A stretch of 47,991 nucleotides of DNA from Deltaproteobacteria bacterium. Its GTDB lineage: Bacteria; Desulfobacterota; Syntrophia; Syntrophales; Smithellaceae. Made by a program: the position numbers and the translations under genes. Where the stretch lies: assembly GCA_022703375.1 (NCBI GenBank), contig JAKLDS010000014.1, positions 1 through 47,991 of the forward strand, given 5' to 3'. The notes under the pieces are model-generated. The model had not been told where the DNA came from. It saw only the letters and a list, made by a program, of their open reading frames with translations, and did not search any database. Positions 40,987 to 47,991 of the stretch are shown here, one piece after another. How positions within the stretch are numbered: the stretch's first letter is position 1; each line of letters begins with the position of its first letter.

Positions 40987-42399
40987 TTATTCTTCAGGAT
41001 TGATCATTACAGCACCGGGCAGGGGATTATCGAATTCCTTAATATTTCCGAGAATAAGGACAGTGTTGCCCTCTTTATTCAGATACCTTGCGGCGGCTTT
41101 TTTTAATTCCTCTTCTCCTACATTATTTATCCTGTCGCAATATGAAGTCAGATAATCGGCAGGCAGATTATCATATTCCATTTTCATCTGCTGCCAGGCG
41201 ATATCCCTTGTCGAAAGAAAAGAAAAGATAAAGCCATTGTTGATAGATTTCCTGGCCCAGGCGATTTCTTCTTTTTTAACTGAATTGGCTTTAACGTCAT
41301 CTATTATCGAATTAATCAGAGACAGTGCTTTGCCTGTGGTCTGGTTTTTTGTAAAGGCGTAAGCCCCGAAAAGGCCGTAATCCGGGCGCGAGCGGTAAAA
41401 GCTGCCGGCACTGTAAGCAAGCCCTTCATTATTGCGCACGGCGGAAAAGATACGCGAGGAAAAGCCGCCGCTGCCGATAATAAAATCAAGGATGGTAAAT
41501 GCGTAGTAATCCTTATCTTTTTTGGCGGGAGCGAAGGAGCCGATGATAATAGTGGATTGCGGTATTTCTTTGTCAATGCAGAAGATGCCGCCCTGCCTGT
41601 TCTGCGGCGGAGGGACAATTTTCCTGGTGTCCGATTTTTTCCAGTTCCCGAAATATCGGGAAATTAAACGCGAGGCGCTCTCAACTGTAATATCCCCTGT
41701 TACCACCATCATGATATTATCCGGAGAAAAATACGTCTTGTGAAAAAGGAGCAAGTCTTCTCTTTCGATCCTACCGATTGACTTGACAGTTGAATATCGT
41801 CCCCGCTCGTTATCTCCATAAATGAGGCGGTTAAATTCCCGAAATGAATAACGCTGCGGATTATCCTTCAGCCGGCGCAATCCTTCCTTGGTTAATTCTT
41901 TGGCCAGAGTGAATTTGGCATCTTCAAAAGCGGGATTTATCAGCATTTGCGACAAAAGATTAATGCCCGTTTCCATGTTTTCCTTTAAGACGGAAAAAGA
42001 AACATCCGCTGATTCCAGGTATATGCTTATGTCCGGGGCGGAACCCAGAAAATCAAAACTGCTGTCCATTTGCGAGCTGGAAATATTGCCGGCTCCTCCC
42101 GTTTTCATCACCTGTGCCGTTAGTTCCGCCGTGCCTTCTTTGCCTGGCGGGTCATACATGGAACCTGTTCTGATGATGGCGTTGATGTTAACGATCGGTA
42201 ATTCCCTATCTTCCAAAATGTAGAGAATTATTCCATTATCCAGAACCAGCCGCCTGGCCTGCGGCAGCTGTATTTGCAGCGGCTGGTAGGAAAGATTATC
42301 GGGAGAAGGCAGGCTGCCTGTTTCCGCATTTGCGGAGAAAGCCGTCACCAGGGATAAAATTACCATTATCAGTAAATATTTTTTCATAATTATCTTCAT
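40987..42399 (-). CDS. M16-family protein lacking the zinc-binding motif (non-catalytic partner)
   Basis: A 470-residue M16 fold with a signal peptide (hydrophobic 7-22, cleavage near ANA). At the site of the HxxEH motif, in PPGKEGTAELTAQVMKTGG, the residues read E92-L-T-A95-Q96, so all three ligands are lost. The rest of the fold is intact (GDITVESASRLISRYFGNW, PQSTIIIGS). This is the subunit type that pairs with an active M16 partner, as in mitochondrial processing peptidase and bacterial PqqF-like pairs. The active partner is directly upstream at 42410. It should sit in the periplasm. Confidence 0.85.
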   Translation of the reverse strand: MKIIMKKYLLIMVILSLVTAFSANAETGSLPSPDNLSYQPLQIQLPQARRLVLDNGIILYILEDRELPIVNINAIIRTGSMYDPPGKEGTAELTAQVMKTGGAGNISSSQMDSSFDFLGSAPDISIYLESADVSFSVLKENMETGINLLSQMLINPAFEDAKFTLAKELTKEGLRRLKDNPQRYSFREFNRLIYGDNERGRYSTVKSIGRIEREDLLLFHKTYFSPDNIMMVVTGDITVESASRLISRYFGNWKKSDTRKIVPPPQNRQGGIFCIDKEIPQSTIIIGSFAPAKKDKDYYAFTILDFIIGSGGFSSRIFSAVRNNEGLAYSAGSFYRSRPDYGLFGAYAFTKNQTTGKALSLINSIIDDVKANSVKKEEIAWARKSINNGFIFSFLSTRDIAWQQMKMEYDNLPADYLTSYCDRINNVGEEELKKAAARYLNKEGNTVLILGNIKEFDNPLPGAVMINPEE

Positions 42400-42409
42400 T
42401 ATCTTCCGG

Positions 42410-43927
42410 TTATTTTTTCTTTCGCGTCAATGTAGCGATTGTCATATTTTCTCTGGTGAAGTATTTTTTGACGGCATTTTGAATATCAGCCGGCGTTATT
42501 TTATCAATGGTTGAGAGATAACGGGAGAAGTAATTAAAATCTCCCAGCAGAACTTCATAATAAGACAGGATGGACGCCATTTCGGAATTGGAATCAAAGC
42601 CGCTGATGAAATCCATCTTCATCCGGTTTTTGGCTTTGGCCAGTTCCACATCGGTAACCGGCGCGCTTTTAAGTTTTTCAATCTCCTGCCAGATTATTGC
42701 TTCGATCTTTTCATTGGTGTAAGGCTGGCGCGGTCTGGCAAAAAAAGCGAAAAGATTCGGATAAAGAGTTCCCGGCGTGCCGTTGGCCGTGCTGATACTC
42801 TGGGCGACCTGCATCTCATTAATCAGCAAATTATAAAGGCGCGAGGAACGGCCTTTGGTCAGAATATTTTCCAGCACATCGAGGACATAATCATCAAAGG
42901 CCGGAGCGGTCGGTTTATGAAAGCCGATAATCATCAAGGGATTGGCATCAAATTCAACATTGACTCTTCTTAATTCCGTTTGCGGCGGTTCCGGAGCGAT
43001 TAATGTTCTCTCCGCTTGCACCGGAGGTATATCGCCGAAATATTTTTCAATTAATTTCAATGTTTTTTCGGGATTGATGCTGCCGACAACGGCGATGACG
43101 GTCGTCTGCGGCGATTTATATTTTTGAAAATACTTATTCATGGCGGCAATGTCCAGCCTCGCAATGTCCTCCTGCCAGCCGATAACGGGGCGGCGATAGG
43201 GATGAGACTGAAAAGCCGTCGCCAGAAATTGTTCATATAATTTGCCGGAAGGGTCTGCTTCAATGCGTTGGCGTCTTTCTTCCAGAACGACATCGCGTTC
43301 GGTATAAAATTCACGGAAAACAGGATTCATCATTCTATCCGCTTCGATTCTCGCCCAGAGCTCGATTTTGTTGGCAGGGAGGCTGACCTGATAAGTTGTC
43401 ACATCCTGGCCGGTGGAAGCATTCATGTCGAGGCCGCCGTTTTCCGTATAGAGCCGGTCAATTTCATTGGGAATTACATATTTTTTGTGTTCTTCCTGGA
43501 GTATTTTCAGGCGGACGGTAAACTCTTTGATTTTCGTCTGATTCGCTTTTTTGCCTTTCTGCTTTTCCTTATCCAGCGCCCGGCCTGTTTTATCAACCTT
43601 ATCCAATATTTTCTTTTCGGCGGCGAAGTCTTTTGTACCTATCGTTTTTGTTCCCTTGAACATCATATGTTCCAGCAGATGAGCGGCTCCGGTCTGGCCA
43701 TCTGTCTCATCCACGGCGCCCACGCGATGACGGATATAAAGGGAGACCGTCGGGCTGATATGGCGCTCCAGCATCAGGACAGTCAATCCGTTTTTTAATT
43801 TTACCCTGATTACTTTCTGCTCCAGGTCAAGCGCCTGAGCTTCCGCAGTCGGAAAAACAACCAGCAGGAAGACGCCCAGCAGAAAAGCGGTGATGGCAAC
43901 GCAGAAGTTACTTTGTTTATTGAACAT
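42410..43927 (-). CDS. M16-family zinc peptidase, active subunit
   Basis: A 505-residue periplasmic protease. The signal peptide ends near AEAQA (about residue 30). The zinc motif HLLEH is at 83-87 (H83, E86, H87), with the downstream Glu in the ELWARIEADRM stretch. It ends with a long helical region and lies 10 nt upstream of the inactive partner gene. Likely substrate is envelope peptides or mis-targeted proteins. The start has AGGGAC upstream and overlaps the end of the 75-residue membrane-protein gene by 11 nt. Confidence 0.92.
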   Translation of the reverse strand: MFNKQSNFCVAITAFLLGVFLLVVFPTAEAQALDLEQKVIRVKLKNGLTVLMLERHISPTVSLYIRHRVGAVDETDGQTGAAHLLEHMMFKGTKTIGTKDFAAEKKILDKVDKTGRALDKEKQKGKKANQTKIKEFTVRLKILQEEHKKYVIPNEIDRLYTENGGLDMNASTGQDVTTYQVSLPANKIELWARIEADRMMNPVFREFYTERDVVLEERRQRIEADPSGKLYEQFLATAFQSHPYRRPVIGWQEDIARLDIAAMNKYFQKYKSPQTTVIAVVGSINPEKTLKLIEKYFGDIPPVQAERTLIAPEPPQTELRRVNVEFDANPLMIIGFHKPTAPAFDDYVLDVLENILTKGRSSRLYNLLINEMQVAQSISTANGTPGTLYPNLFAFFARPRQPYTNEKIEAIIWQEIEKLKSAPVTDVELAKAKNRMKMDFISGFDSNSEMASILSYYEVLLGDFNYFSRYLSTIDKITPADIQNAVKKYFTRENMTIATLTRKKK

Positions 43928-44144
43928 CGCTTTTGTCCCTTTTTATTCCGATTATCTGAAAATAAACATAGATAAGTCCGACAATGCAAACCATTATCAC
44001 TAAAGAAGCTGAAAAAAAATACATGACAAATTCCAGCGGATTATTCAAATTATAGGAGTTAATCATGATAGTTACGCCTTTAAGCAAAAAAAACAATGCC
44101 AGAAGTAAAATCACGATATTTTTTACCCAGAATATTGCAGGCAC
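43917..44144 (-). CDS. 75-residue membrane protein
   Basis: Two hydrophobic helices at about 8-28 and 39-62, short basic tail (GIKRDKSDVQ), so both ends probably in the cytoplasm. The family is not recognised. It lies 24 nt after the radical SAM stop and overlaps the M16 gene start by 11 nt, consistent with one operon and coupled translation. It may help the peptidase pair or be an assembly factor; that is guesswork. Confidence 0.65.
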   Translation of the reverse strand: MPAIFWVKNIVILLLALFFLLKGVTIMINSYNLNNPLEFVMYFFSASLVIMVCIVGLIYVYFQIIGIKRDKSDVQ

Positions 44145-44168
44145 AATAATAAAATCTCCCCGATTAGT

Positions 44169-45518
44169 TCAATAATATAAATTTCTTATAGCTGCTTTAA
44201 ATTTATTGTATACGGCCAGGGTAAAATCATCATTGCGGCAGGGCAGCAATGAGTTGTTATGATACAGGGGTTCGTTGCAAATGTCAAAGGGTGATAAAGC
44301 GACCGCCTCCTCCCACATCTTTGTGCCCGGAATCGGTGAATATTCGGCAAGAACAGGGCGGGCGCCGCATTCCAGCACAAAATTGATGCTGTCTTCAACT
44401 TCCCGGGCCTTCTGTCCGGGCAGGCCGCAAAGCAGATAAATGCCGATATCCGCAGTTGCATAACCAGCCTGTTTAAGATATTTAACGGCGGAGCGCAGTT
44501 CTTCATTTTTCACTTTGCCGCCTGTTTCCGTCTGCTTTTTAAAATCGGATGTTTCAAATCCGAAGCGGATTGTCTGAAAACCGGCCGAGAAAAGTAGTTT
44601 GCTGATTTCTTCATTGATTTCACGCAGGTGCAAACCGTTCGGGCAATGGAAATGGCAGGAAAGATTTCGTTTTTTTACTTCCTGCAGAATCGGAATAATC
44701 ATTTTTTCCGGATTGACCAGGAGAGCGTCATCATAAAAAGTGAAATTTTTGACGCCGAAATTGCGCCGCCAGTATTCAATTTCATCGGCTACCCGCAGGG
44801 GGTTGCGTGTGCTGAATTTATCGTTGAAGATGTGTGATGAACAGTAGCTGCAATTATAGGGGCAGCCGCGGGAGGTTGTAATTGTCACCTGCTCCAGTTT
44901 CCGGACTAAATCCAAAGCCGGGTAGGGCAGGGAATCGAGATTTCCATAATCGGGTTCAAATAATGTTTCCTCGCCAAACAGATTATGCATTAACTGCAGA
45001 ATCTGTTTTTCTCCGGCGCCGGCTATGATGTAATCAGCGCCGGAATGCCGCACGGCATGTTCAGCGCACAAAGTTGCATATTTGCCGCCCAGCACAATAG
45101 GAACACCCGGCAGGGTCTCTCTGATAATTTTTATGGCGTCAGTAACTCCCTGATACCAGTAAGTCATCATTGATGTGATTAAGACAAGCTCCGCGTCCTG
45201 ATGAAGCTCCAGTTCACGCTTAAAGATATCCGGTCTTATTCCGTAACGGCAATATTTTTTGGGAATAGATTTCAGGCAGTCCGGTTTGGCGATGACGTCC
45301 CGGTGGAATTTGCCGGCGCCGGAAGACAAGCGGCGGGGCAGCAGGCCTGCGTCCAACATTGCCGGATGGTAGGGGTCAAGGCAATCAATATAATGGATTT
45401 GATGATTATTGCGGCGCAGGAGCGCCCCCAGATACAAAAGCCCCAACGGCTGCAGCCAGAAATCGTACGCCGCAAAATCATAAATCCAGGGGTTAACCAA
45501 AAGAATATTTTTGCTCAT
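44169..45518 (-). CDS. B12-binding-domain radical SAM protein
   Basis: A 449-residue protein with an N-terminal cobalamin-binding-like domain (LLVNPW, QPLGLLYLGALL, and LVLITSMMTYW; about 1-190) and a radical SAM domain with the 4Fe-4S motif CPYNCSYC (C-x3-C-x2-C). The typical downstream GFETSD and GLPGQ motifs are also present. Such B12-dependent radical SAM enzymes carry out methylations or ring changes, often on lipids, hopanoids or natural products. The substrate is unknown. It is divergent from the BAHD acyltransferase gene with 74 nt between them. Confidence 0.88.
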   Translation of the reverse strand: MSKNILLVNPWIYDFAAYDFWLQPLGLLYLGALLRRNNHQIHYIDCLDPYHPAMLDAGLLPRRLSSGAGKFHRDVIAKPDCLKSIPKKYCRYGIRPDIFKRELELHQDAELVLITSMMTYWYQGVTDAIKIIRETLPGVPIVLGGKYATLCAEHAVRHSGADYIIAGAGEKQILQLMHNLFGEETLFEPDYGNLDSLPYPALDLVRKLEQVTITTSRGCPYNCSYCSSHIFNDKFSTRNPLRVADEIEYWRRNFGVKNFTFYDDALLVNPEKMIIPILQEVKKRNLSCHFHCPNGLHLREINEEISKLLFSAGFQTIRFGFETSDFKKQTETGGKVKNEELRSAVKYLKQAGYATADIGIYLLCGLPGQKAREVEDSINFVLECGARPVLAEYSPIPGTKMWEEAVALSPFDICNEPLYHNNSLLPCRNDDFTLAVYNKFKAAIRNLYY

Positions 45519-45592
45519 CGCTGTGTGCTTACCATACAGGATGCTTATTTACAAAAGCATTGTTAATTGCTAACATGCCTGCCGGAGAAAAT

Positions 45593-46795
45593 ATGGATGA
45601 TAATTTAAATGCGCCGTTGCCGCTTTTGCCGATTGATTATGTCTTTACCGGGGAGAATTCCTATCAGGTAGAGTTTGTCTTTGTCTATAATTACCGGATA
45701 GATGCCAACAGATTAAAAGATGCTCTGGATAAAGTGTTGGTTTACTTTTACCCATTGCTAAGCAAACTTAAAAAAAACCCGTCGGATGATTTAACGATTA
45801 CGCCTGCCAATGATGGTTTTGTCTATGAAGTTTTCGAATCAACAGAAAAAACGTTTTCCGCCGATCCCCATATTTATCTGAATACAGTAGTTTCAATGGA
45901 AAATGAACCGCTGGGGAAACTCAGGCTGACGCAGACTCCCACAGGATCCGTTTTAGGAATCAGCATCGCTCACTTCGTTGCCGACGGATTCAGCACTTTT
46001 TATTTTTTAGGCGAATTAGCCAAAGCATATCAAAAAAAATCAATAACTCCCCCGGAAATAAAGAGAAGCTGGTTCACTTCTCAAAGAGTCCAAAGCAAAG
46101 AAAAGATAACCGCGGAAGATATTGTCCGCCAGACGGGTTTTTCCGGACCTTTTCCGAGGAAAGAAGTTTCCCGCGACAGGATAGTGTGGGAAAATATAAC
46201 CGTGTCCAACGATAAAATTCAGCAGATACTGAATGATGCACAAAAAGAGTCTGCCGCACGTTTAACTAAAAATGATGTTCTTTCGGCCTATCTCGCGAAA
46301 ACTTATCTGACCAGATGGCAAAACAATGAACCGCTGGATAAAGCTTATATTACATCTCCCTTCGATATTCGCCGTTTTTCTGATTTGGTTTCCGGTAACT
46401 ATTTCGGCAATGGGATTTGCCTGATGACAGTGGAAATAGAATATGATTGGTTTTTAAAAGCCAGTATCAGCCGGTTGGCGCAAAAAATTAGGGCTTCAAT
46501 AAATAATATCAATAAAGAATATGTCATAAATTCTTATAATGTTCTGGAGCAATATCGTCACCAGGAAGGCTTACTGAAGATGCAGCAACTTCACGTTGCC
46601 CATCCCTATGCCGGTATTCTGGCCACAAATCTCTCCCGTGTTCCGCTGGAGCTTTGCGATTTCGGGCAGGGAAAACCCACCCGCTTTATGGCGCTGACCC
46701 CTTCGCCCAGAGGAGCAATCATGCTTCCCGGACAAAATGGAATTAAAGTGGATGTTTGCTTTCCCTTTTTCAGCAACACCGATAAAATGACTTGA
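45593..46795 (+). CDS. BAHD-family acyltransferase
   Basis: A 400-residue protein with the plant and fungal BAHD signatures: catalytic H127-x3-D131-G132 (HFVADG) between two chloramphenicol-acetyltransferase-like folds, YFGN at 270-273, and DFGQG at 356-360 followed by KP, the family's DFGWG box. It opens LPLLPIDY, as BAHD enzymes do, and ends with LPGQNGIKVDV, as in the conserved strand there. BAHD enzymes transfer acyl groups from CoA to alcohols or amines. The start at 45593 has GGAG 5 nt upstream; longer frames to 45560 lack a site. Wax-ester synthases and condensation domains share HxxxD but not DFGxGKP. The acceptor is unknown; the divergent radical SAM gene is a neighbour. No sign of unusual base composition by eye. 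Confidence 0.82.
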   Translation: MDDNLNAPLPLLPIDYVFTGENSYQVEFVFVYNYRIDANRLKDALDKVLVYFYPLLSKLKKNPSDDLTITPANDGFVYEVFESTEKTFSADPHIYLNTVVSMENEPLGKLRLTQTPTGSVLGISIAHFVADGFSTFYFLGELAKAYQKKSITPPEIKRSWFTSQRVQSKEKITAEDIVRQTGFSGPFPRKEVSRDRIVWENITVSNDKIQQILNDAQKESAARLTKNDVLSAYLAKTYLTRWQNNEPLDKAYITSPFDIRRFSDLVSGNYFGNGICLMTVEIEYDWFLKASISRLAQKIRASINNINKEYVINSYNVLEQYRHQEGLLKMQQLHVAHPYAGILATNLSRVPLELCDFGQGKPTRFMALTPSPRGAIMLPGQNGIKVDVCFPFFSNTDKMT

Positions 46796-46846
46796 ACGCC
46801 GGGAAATTTATTGCTACCATGCCGCAAATTTCATCCTGGAGCAACA

Positions 46847-47296
46847 ATGCGCGCGGTTATTCAGAGAATTAGCAGAGCCTGTATTCAAATTGGCAATCAG
46901 GAATATTCATCAGTTAATGAAGGACTGCTCGTTCTACTGGGAGTAGAAAAGGGCGACACAATAGCCGATGCTGTTTATATCCTTGATAAGACTGTCCAAT
47001 TGCGCATCTTTGAAGATGAACAGGGCAAAATGAATAAATCCTTGCTGGATATTGACGGTGAAATGATGGTTGTTTCTCAGTTTACTCTTTTGGGAGACTG
47101 CACCAAAGGAAGGCGTCCTTCCTTCATTAACGCGGAAGAGCCGGCGCAGGCCAATAATTTATACGAATATTTCGTCAAGGAAGCGGCCAAAAAAGTAAAG
47201 AAACTGCAAACCGGGAAATTTCAGGAAATGATGCAGGTGGAACTCATCAACAACGGTCCCGTTACACTATTGCTGGACAGCAGGAAAAGTTGCTGA
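46847..47296 (+). CDS. dtd: D-aminoacyl-tRNA deacylase
   Basis: A 149-residue enzyme that removes D-amino acids (such as D-tyrosine) and glycine wrongly attached to tRNA. Conserved SQFTLLGDCTKGRRPSF and NNGPVTLL (the Gly-cisPro motif) are present, and MRAVIQRISRACI is the usual start. The ATG at 46847 has GGAG 5 nt upstream and gives the standard length. It follows the BAHD gene by 51 nt and precedes a DUF1285 gene by 9 nt. Confidence 0.96.
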   Translation: MRAVIQRISRACIQIGNQEYSSVNEGLLVLLGVEKGDTIADAVYILDKTVQLRIFEDEQGKMNKSLLDIDGEMMVVSQFTLLGDCTKGRRPSFINAEEPAQANNLYEYFVKEAAKKVKKLQTGKFQEMMQVELINNGPVTLLLDSRKSC

Positions 47297-47305
47297 ATAG
47301 AATTA

Positions 47306-47758
47306 ATGGATAATGGCTGCGATATAAAAATTGACAAAGAGGGCATCTGGTATTACCGCGGCGCGGAAATGTTCCGCAAAGAAATATTAAGCCTGTTCTT
47401 TCAAAATGTTAAAAAGGATGATAACGGTAAATATCTCATCGAAATGGGCGAAGAGAAATGCTATCTTGATGTGGAAGATACAGTTTTTGTTGTTACTGAG
47501 GTTCATAAAACAAAAAAGCCGGCAGATAACAGCGATTGTTTATACGTTTTATTGAATGATGATTGCCGGGAAGAGCTTGCTTTAAGCACATTGAAAGTGG
47601 GCAAAGACAACGTTCTTTACTGTCAGGTAAAAGAAGGCCGGTTCGCCGCTCGTTTTTTGCGGAAAAGTTATTACCAGTTATCCGAATTTATTGAAGAGGA
47701 AGAAAACAGATTTTTTATTCGCCAAAGCGGGGAAAAATATTACATTAAAAATAATTAA
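47306..47758 (+). CDS. DUF1285 protein
   Basis: A 150-residue cytoplasmic protein with the DUF1285 pattern: IDKEGIWYYRGAEMFRKEI, then LSLFFQNVKKDDNGKYLIEMGEEKCYLDVEDTVFVV, matching DGxWxYxGxxIxRxxLVxLFaxxLxxexdGxYxLxTPxEk. No enzyme motif. The family is a conserved unknown; its link to dtd is by adjacency. The start has no strong ribosome binding site, so translation may be coupled to dtd. Confidence 0.75.
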   Translation: MDNGCDIKIDKEGIWYYRGAEMFRKEILSLFFQNVKKDDNGKYLIEMGEEKCYLDVEDTVFVVTEVHKTKKPADNSDCLYVLLNDDCREELALSTLKVGKDNVLYCQVKEGRFAARFLRKSYYQLSEFIEEEENRFFIRQSGEKYYIKNN

Positions 47759-47833
47759 TGTAAGTGAGGTAGTTTAAATTTTTTAACAACCTTGCAAAAA
47801 GCTCTCCCGCATGCGCGGAATATGGAGGAAACA

Positions 47834-47991
47834 ATGCTGGATGATATAGTGAAAGACGCTTTAACTTTTGATGACCTGCTGTTAGTTCCCGCCGCTTCGA
47901 ATATCCTGCCGGGTGATGTGAACACGGCCACGCTTTTAACAAAAAACATTTCTCTGAATATTCCAATCGTATCGGCCGCGATGGACACCGT
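47834..47991 (+). CDS. guaB: IMP dehydrogenase, N-terminal part cut by the window edge
   Basis: 52 codons present before the end. The sequence reads [23 protein letters not shown] and then [13 protein letters not shown], the invariant GuaB opening; the Ala-Met-Asp of SAAMDT belongs to the IMP-binding barrel. The enzyme oxidises IMP to XMP, the first committed step to GMP. GGAGGA lies just upstream of the ATG. A small hairpin CCGC-ATGC-GCGG (47812-47823) sits just before the ribosome binding site, of unknown use. Confidence 0.95.
   Translation, partial: MLDDIVKDALTFDDLLLVPAASNILPGDVNTATLLTKNISLNIPIVSAAMDT

Noticed and set aside
1-47991. CRISPR array, prophage or insertion sequence
   Set aside because: No regularly spaced repeats, no transposase, integrase or phage structural genes were seen on either strand.

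Overview
The window reads as ordinary, densely packed chromosome from a Gram-negative, moderately AT-rich bacterium. The best guess is Desulfobacterota (former Deltaproteobacteria), perhaps a Syntrophales-like lineage. This rests on gene content and not on a phylogenetic marker: a RecG with a long N-terminal extension, NAD-linked PyrK/PyrD, a mannose-type PTS fragment, a flagellar-type small protein with a sigma-28-like promoter, and MtfA, MuiA and DUF4384 proteins. I see no prophage, insertion sequence, integrase or CRISPR array. TTG starts are common. About 44 protein genes, one tRNA-Leu and several good promoter candidates are supported.

Layout. 1-3.3 kb: the start of a leftward gene at the edge, then a sigma-28-like promoter, a 57-residue FlgM-associated-like protein, a REC-GAF-HD-GYP c-di-GMP phosphodiesterase, a lytic transglycosylase and a small secreted protein. 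3.3-8.2 kb (leftward): rpmB, and a purM-purN-FAD oxidoreductase-phosphofructokinase-small membrane protein run. 8.4-10.9 kb: recG. 10.9-12.2 kb (leftward): a methyltransferase and a DUF2845 protein. 12.3-17.5 kb: a compact AddB/AddA-like helicase-nuclease pair. 17.8-23.3 kb: PTS IIA-IIB-IIC (no IID, HPr or EI), rimI, pyrK, pyrD, a DUF4384 protein and an MBL-fold hydrolase. 23.4 kb: a repeat-like intergenic element, then hrpA (leftward), divergent from a class I adenylate cyclase without the usual C-terminal region. 29.4-32.3 kb (leftward): a MuiA-like protein and an MTA/SAH-type deaminase.

32.5-34.1 kb: tRNA-Leu(UAA) with a near-consensus promoter, a C_GCAxxG_C_C redox protein and an alpha/beta hydrolase. 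34.2-45.5 kb (leftward): an MtfA-like zinc peptidase, a secreted protein with a consensus promoter, the phoH-pgpH-ybeY cluster, an M20 hydrolase, an active/inactive M16 peptidase pair, a small membrane protein and a B12-binding radical SAM protein. 45.6 kb to the end (rightward): a BAHD-family acyltransferase, dtd, a DUF1285 protein and the start of guaB.

How it fits together. Housekeeping dominates: purine (purM, purN, guaB) and pyrimidine (pyrK, pyrD) synthesis, recombination and repair (RecG, AddAB-like), and RNA and translation functions (HrpA, YbeY, RimI, Dtd, L28). Three second messengers are represented: c-di-GMP (HD-GYP), c-di-AMP (PgpH-type 7TM-HD) and cAMP (class I cyclase). I find no clear new multi-gene system. 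The most unusual gene is the BAHD acyltransferase, a family best known from plants and fungi. Other points worth checking are the sigma-28 promoter and hidden 57-codon gene, the incomplete PTS, the compact AddAB, the degenerate FAD oxidoreductase beside purN and pfk, the truncated class I cyclase and the repeat-like element at 23.4 kb.
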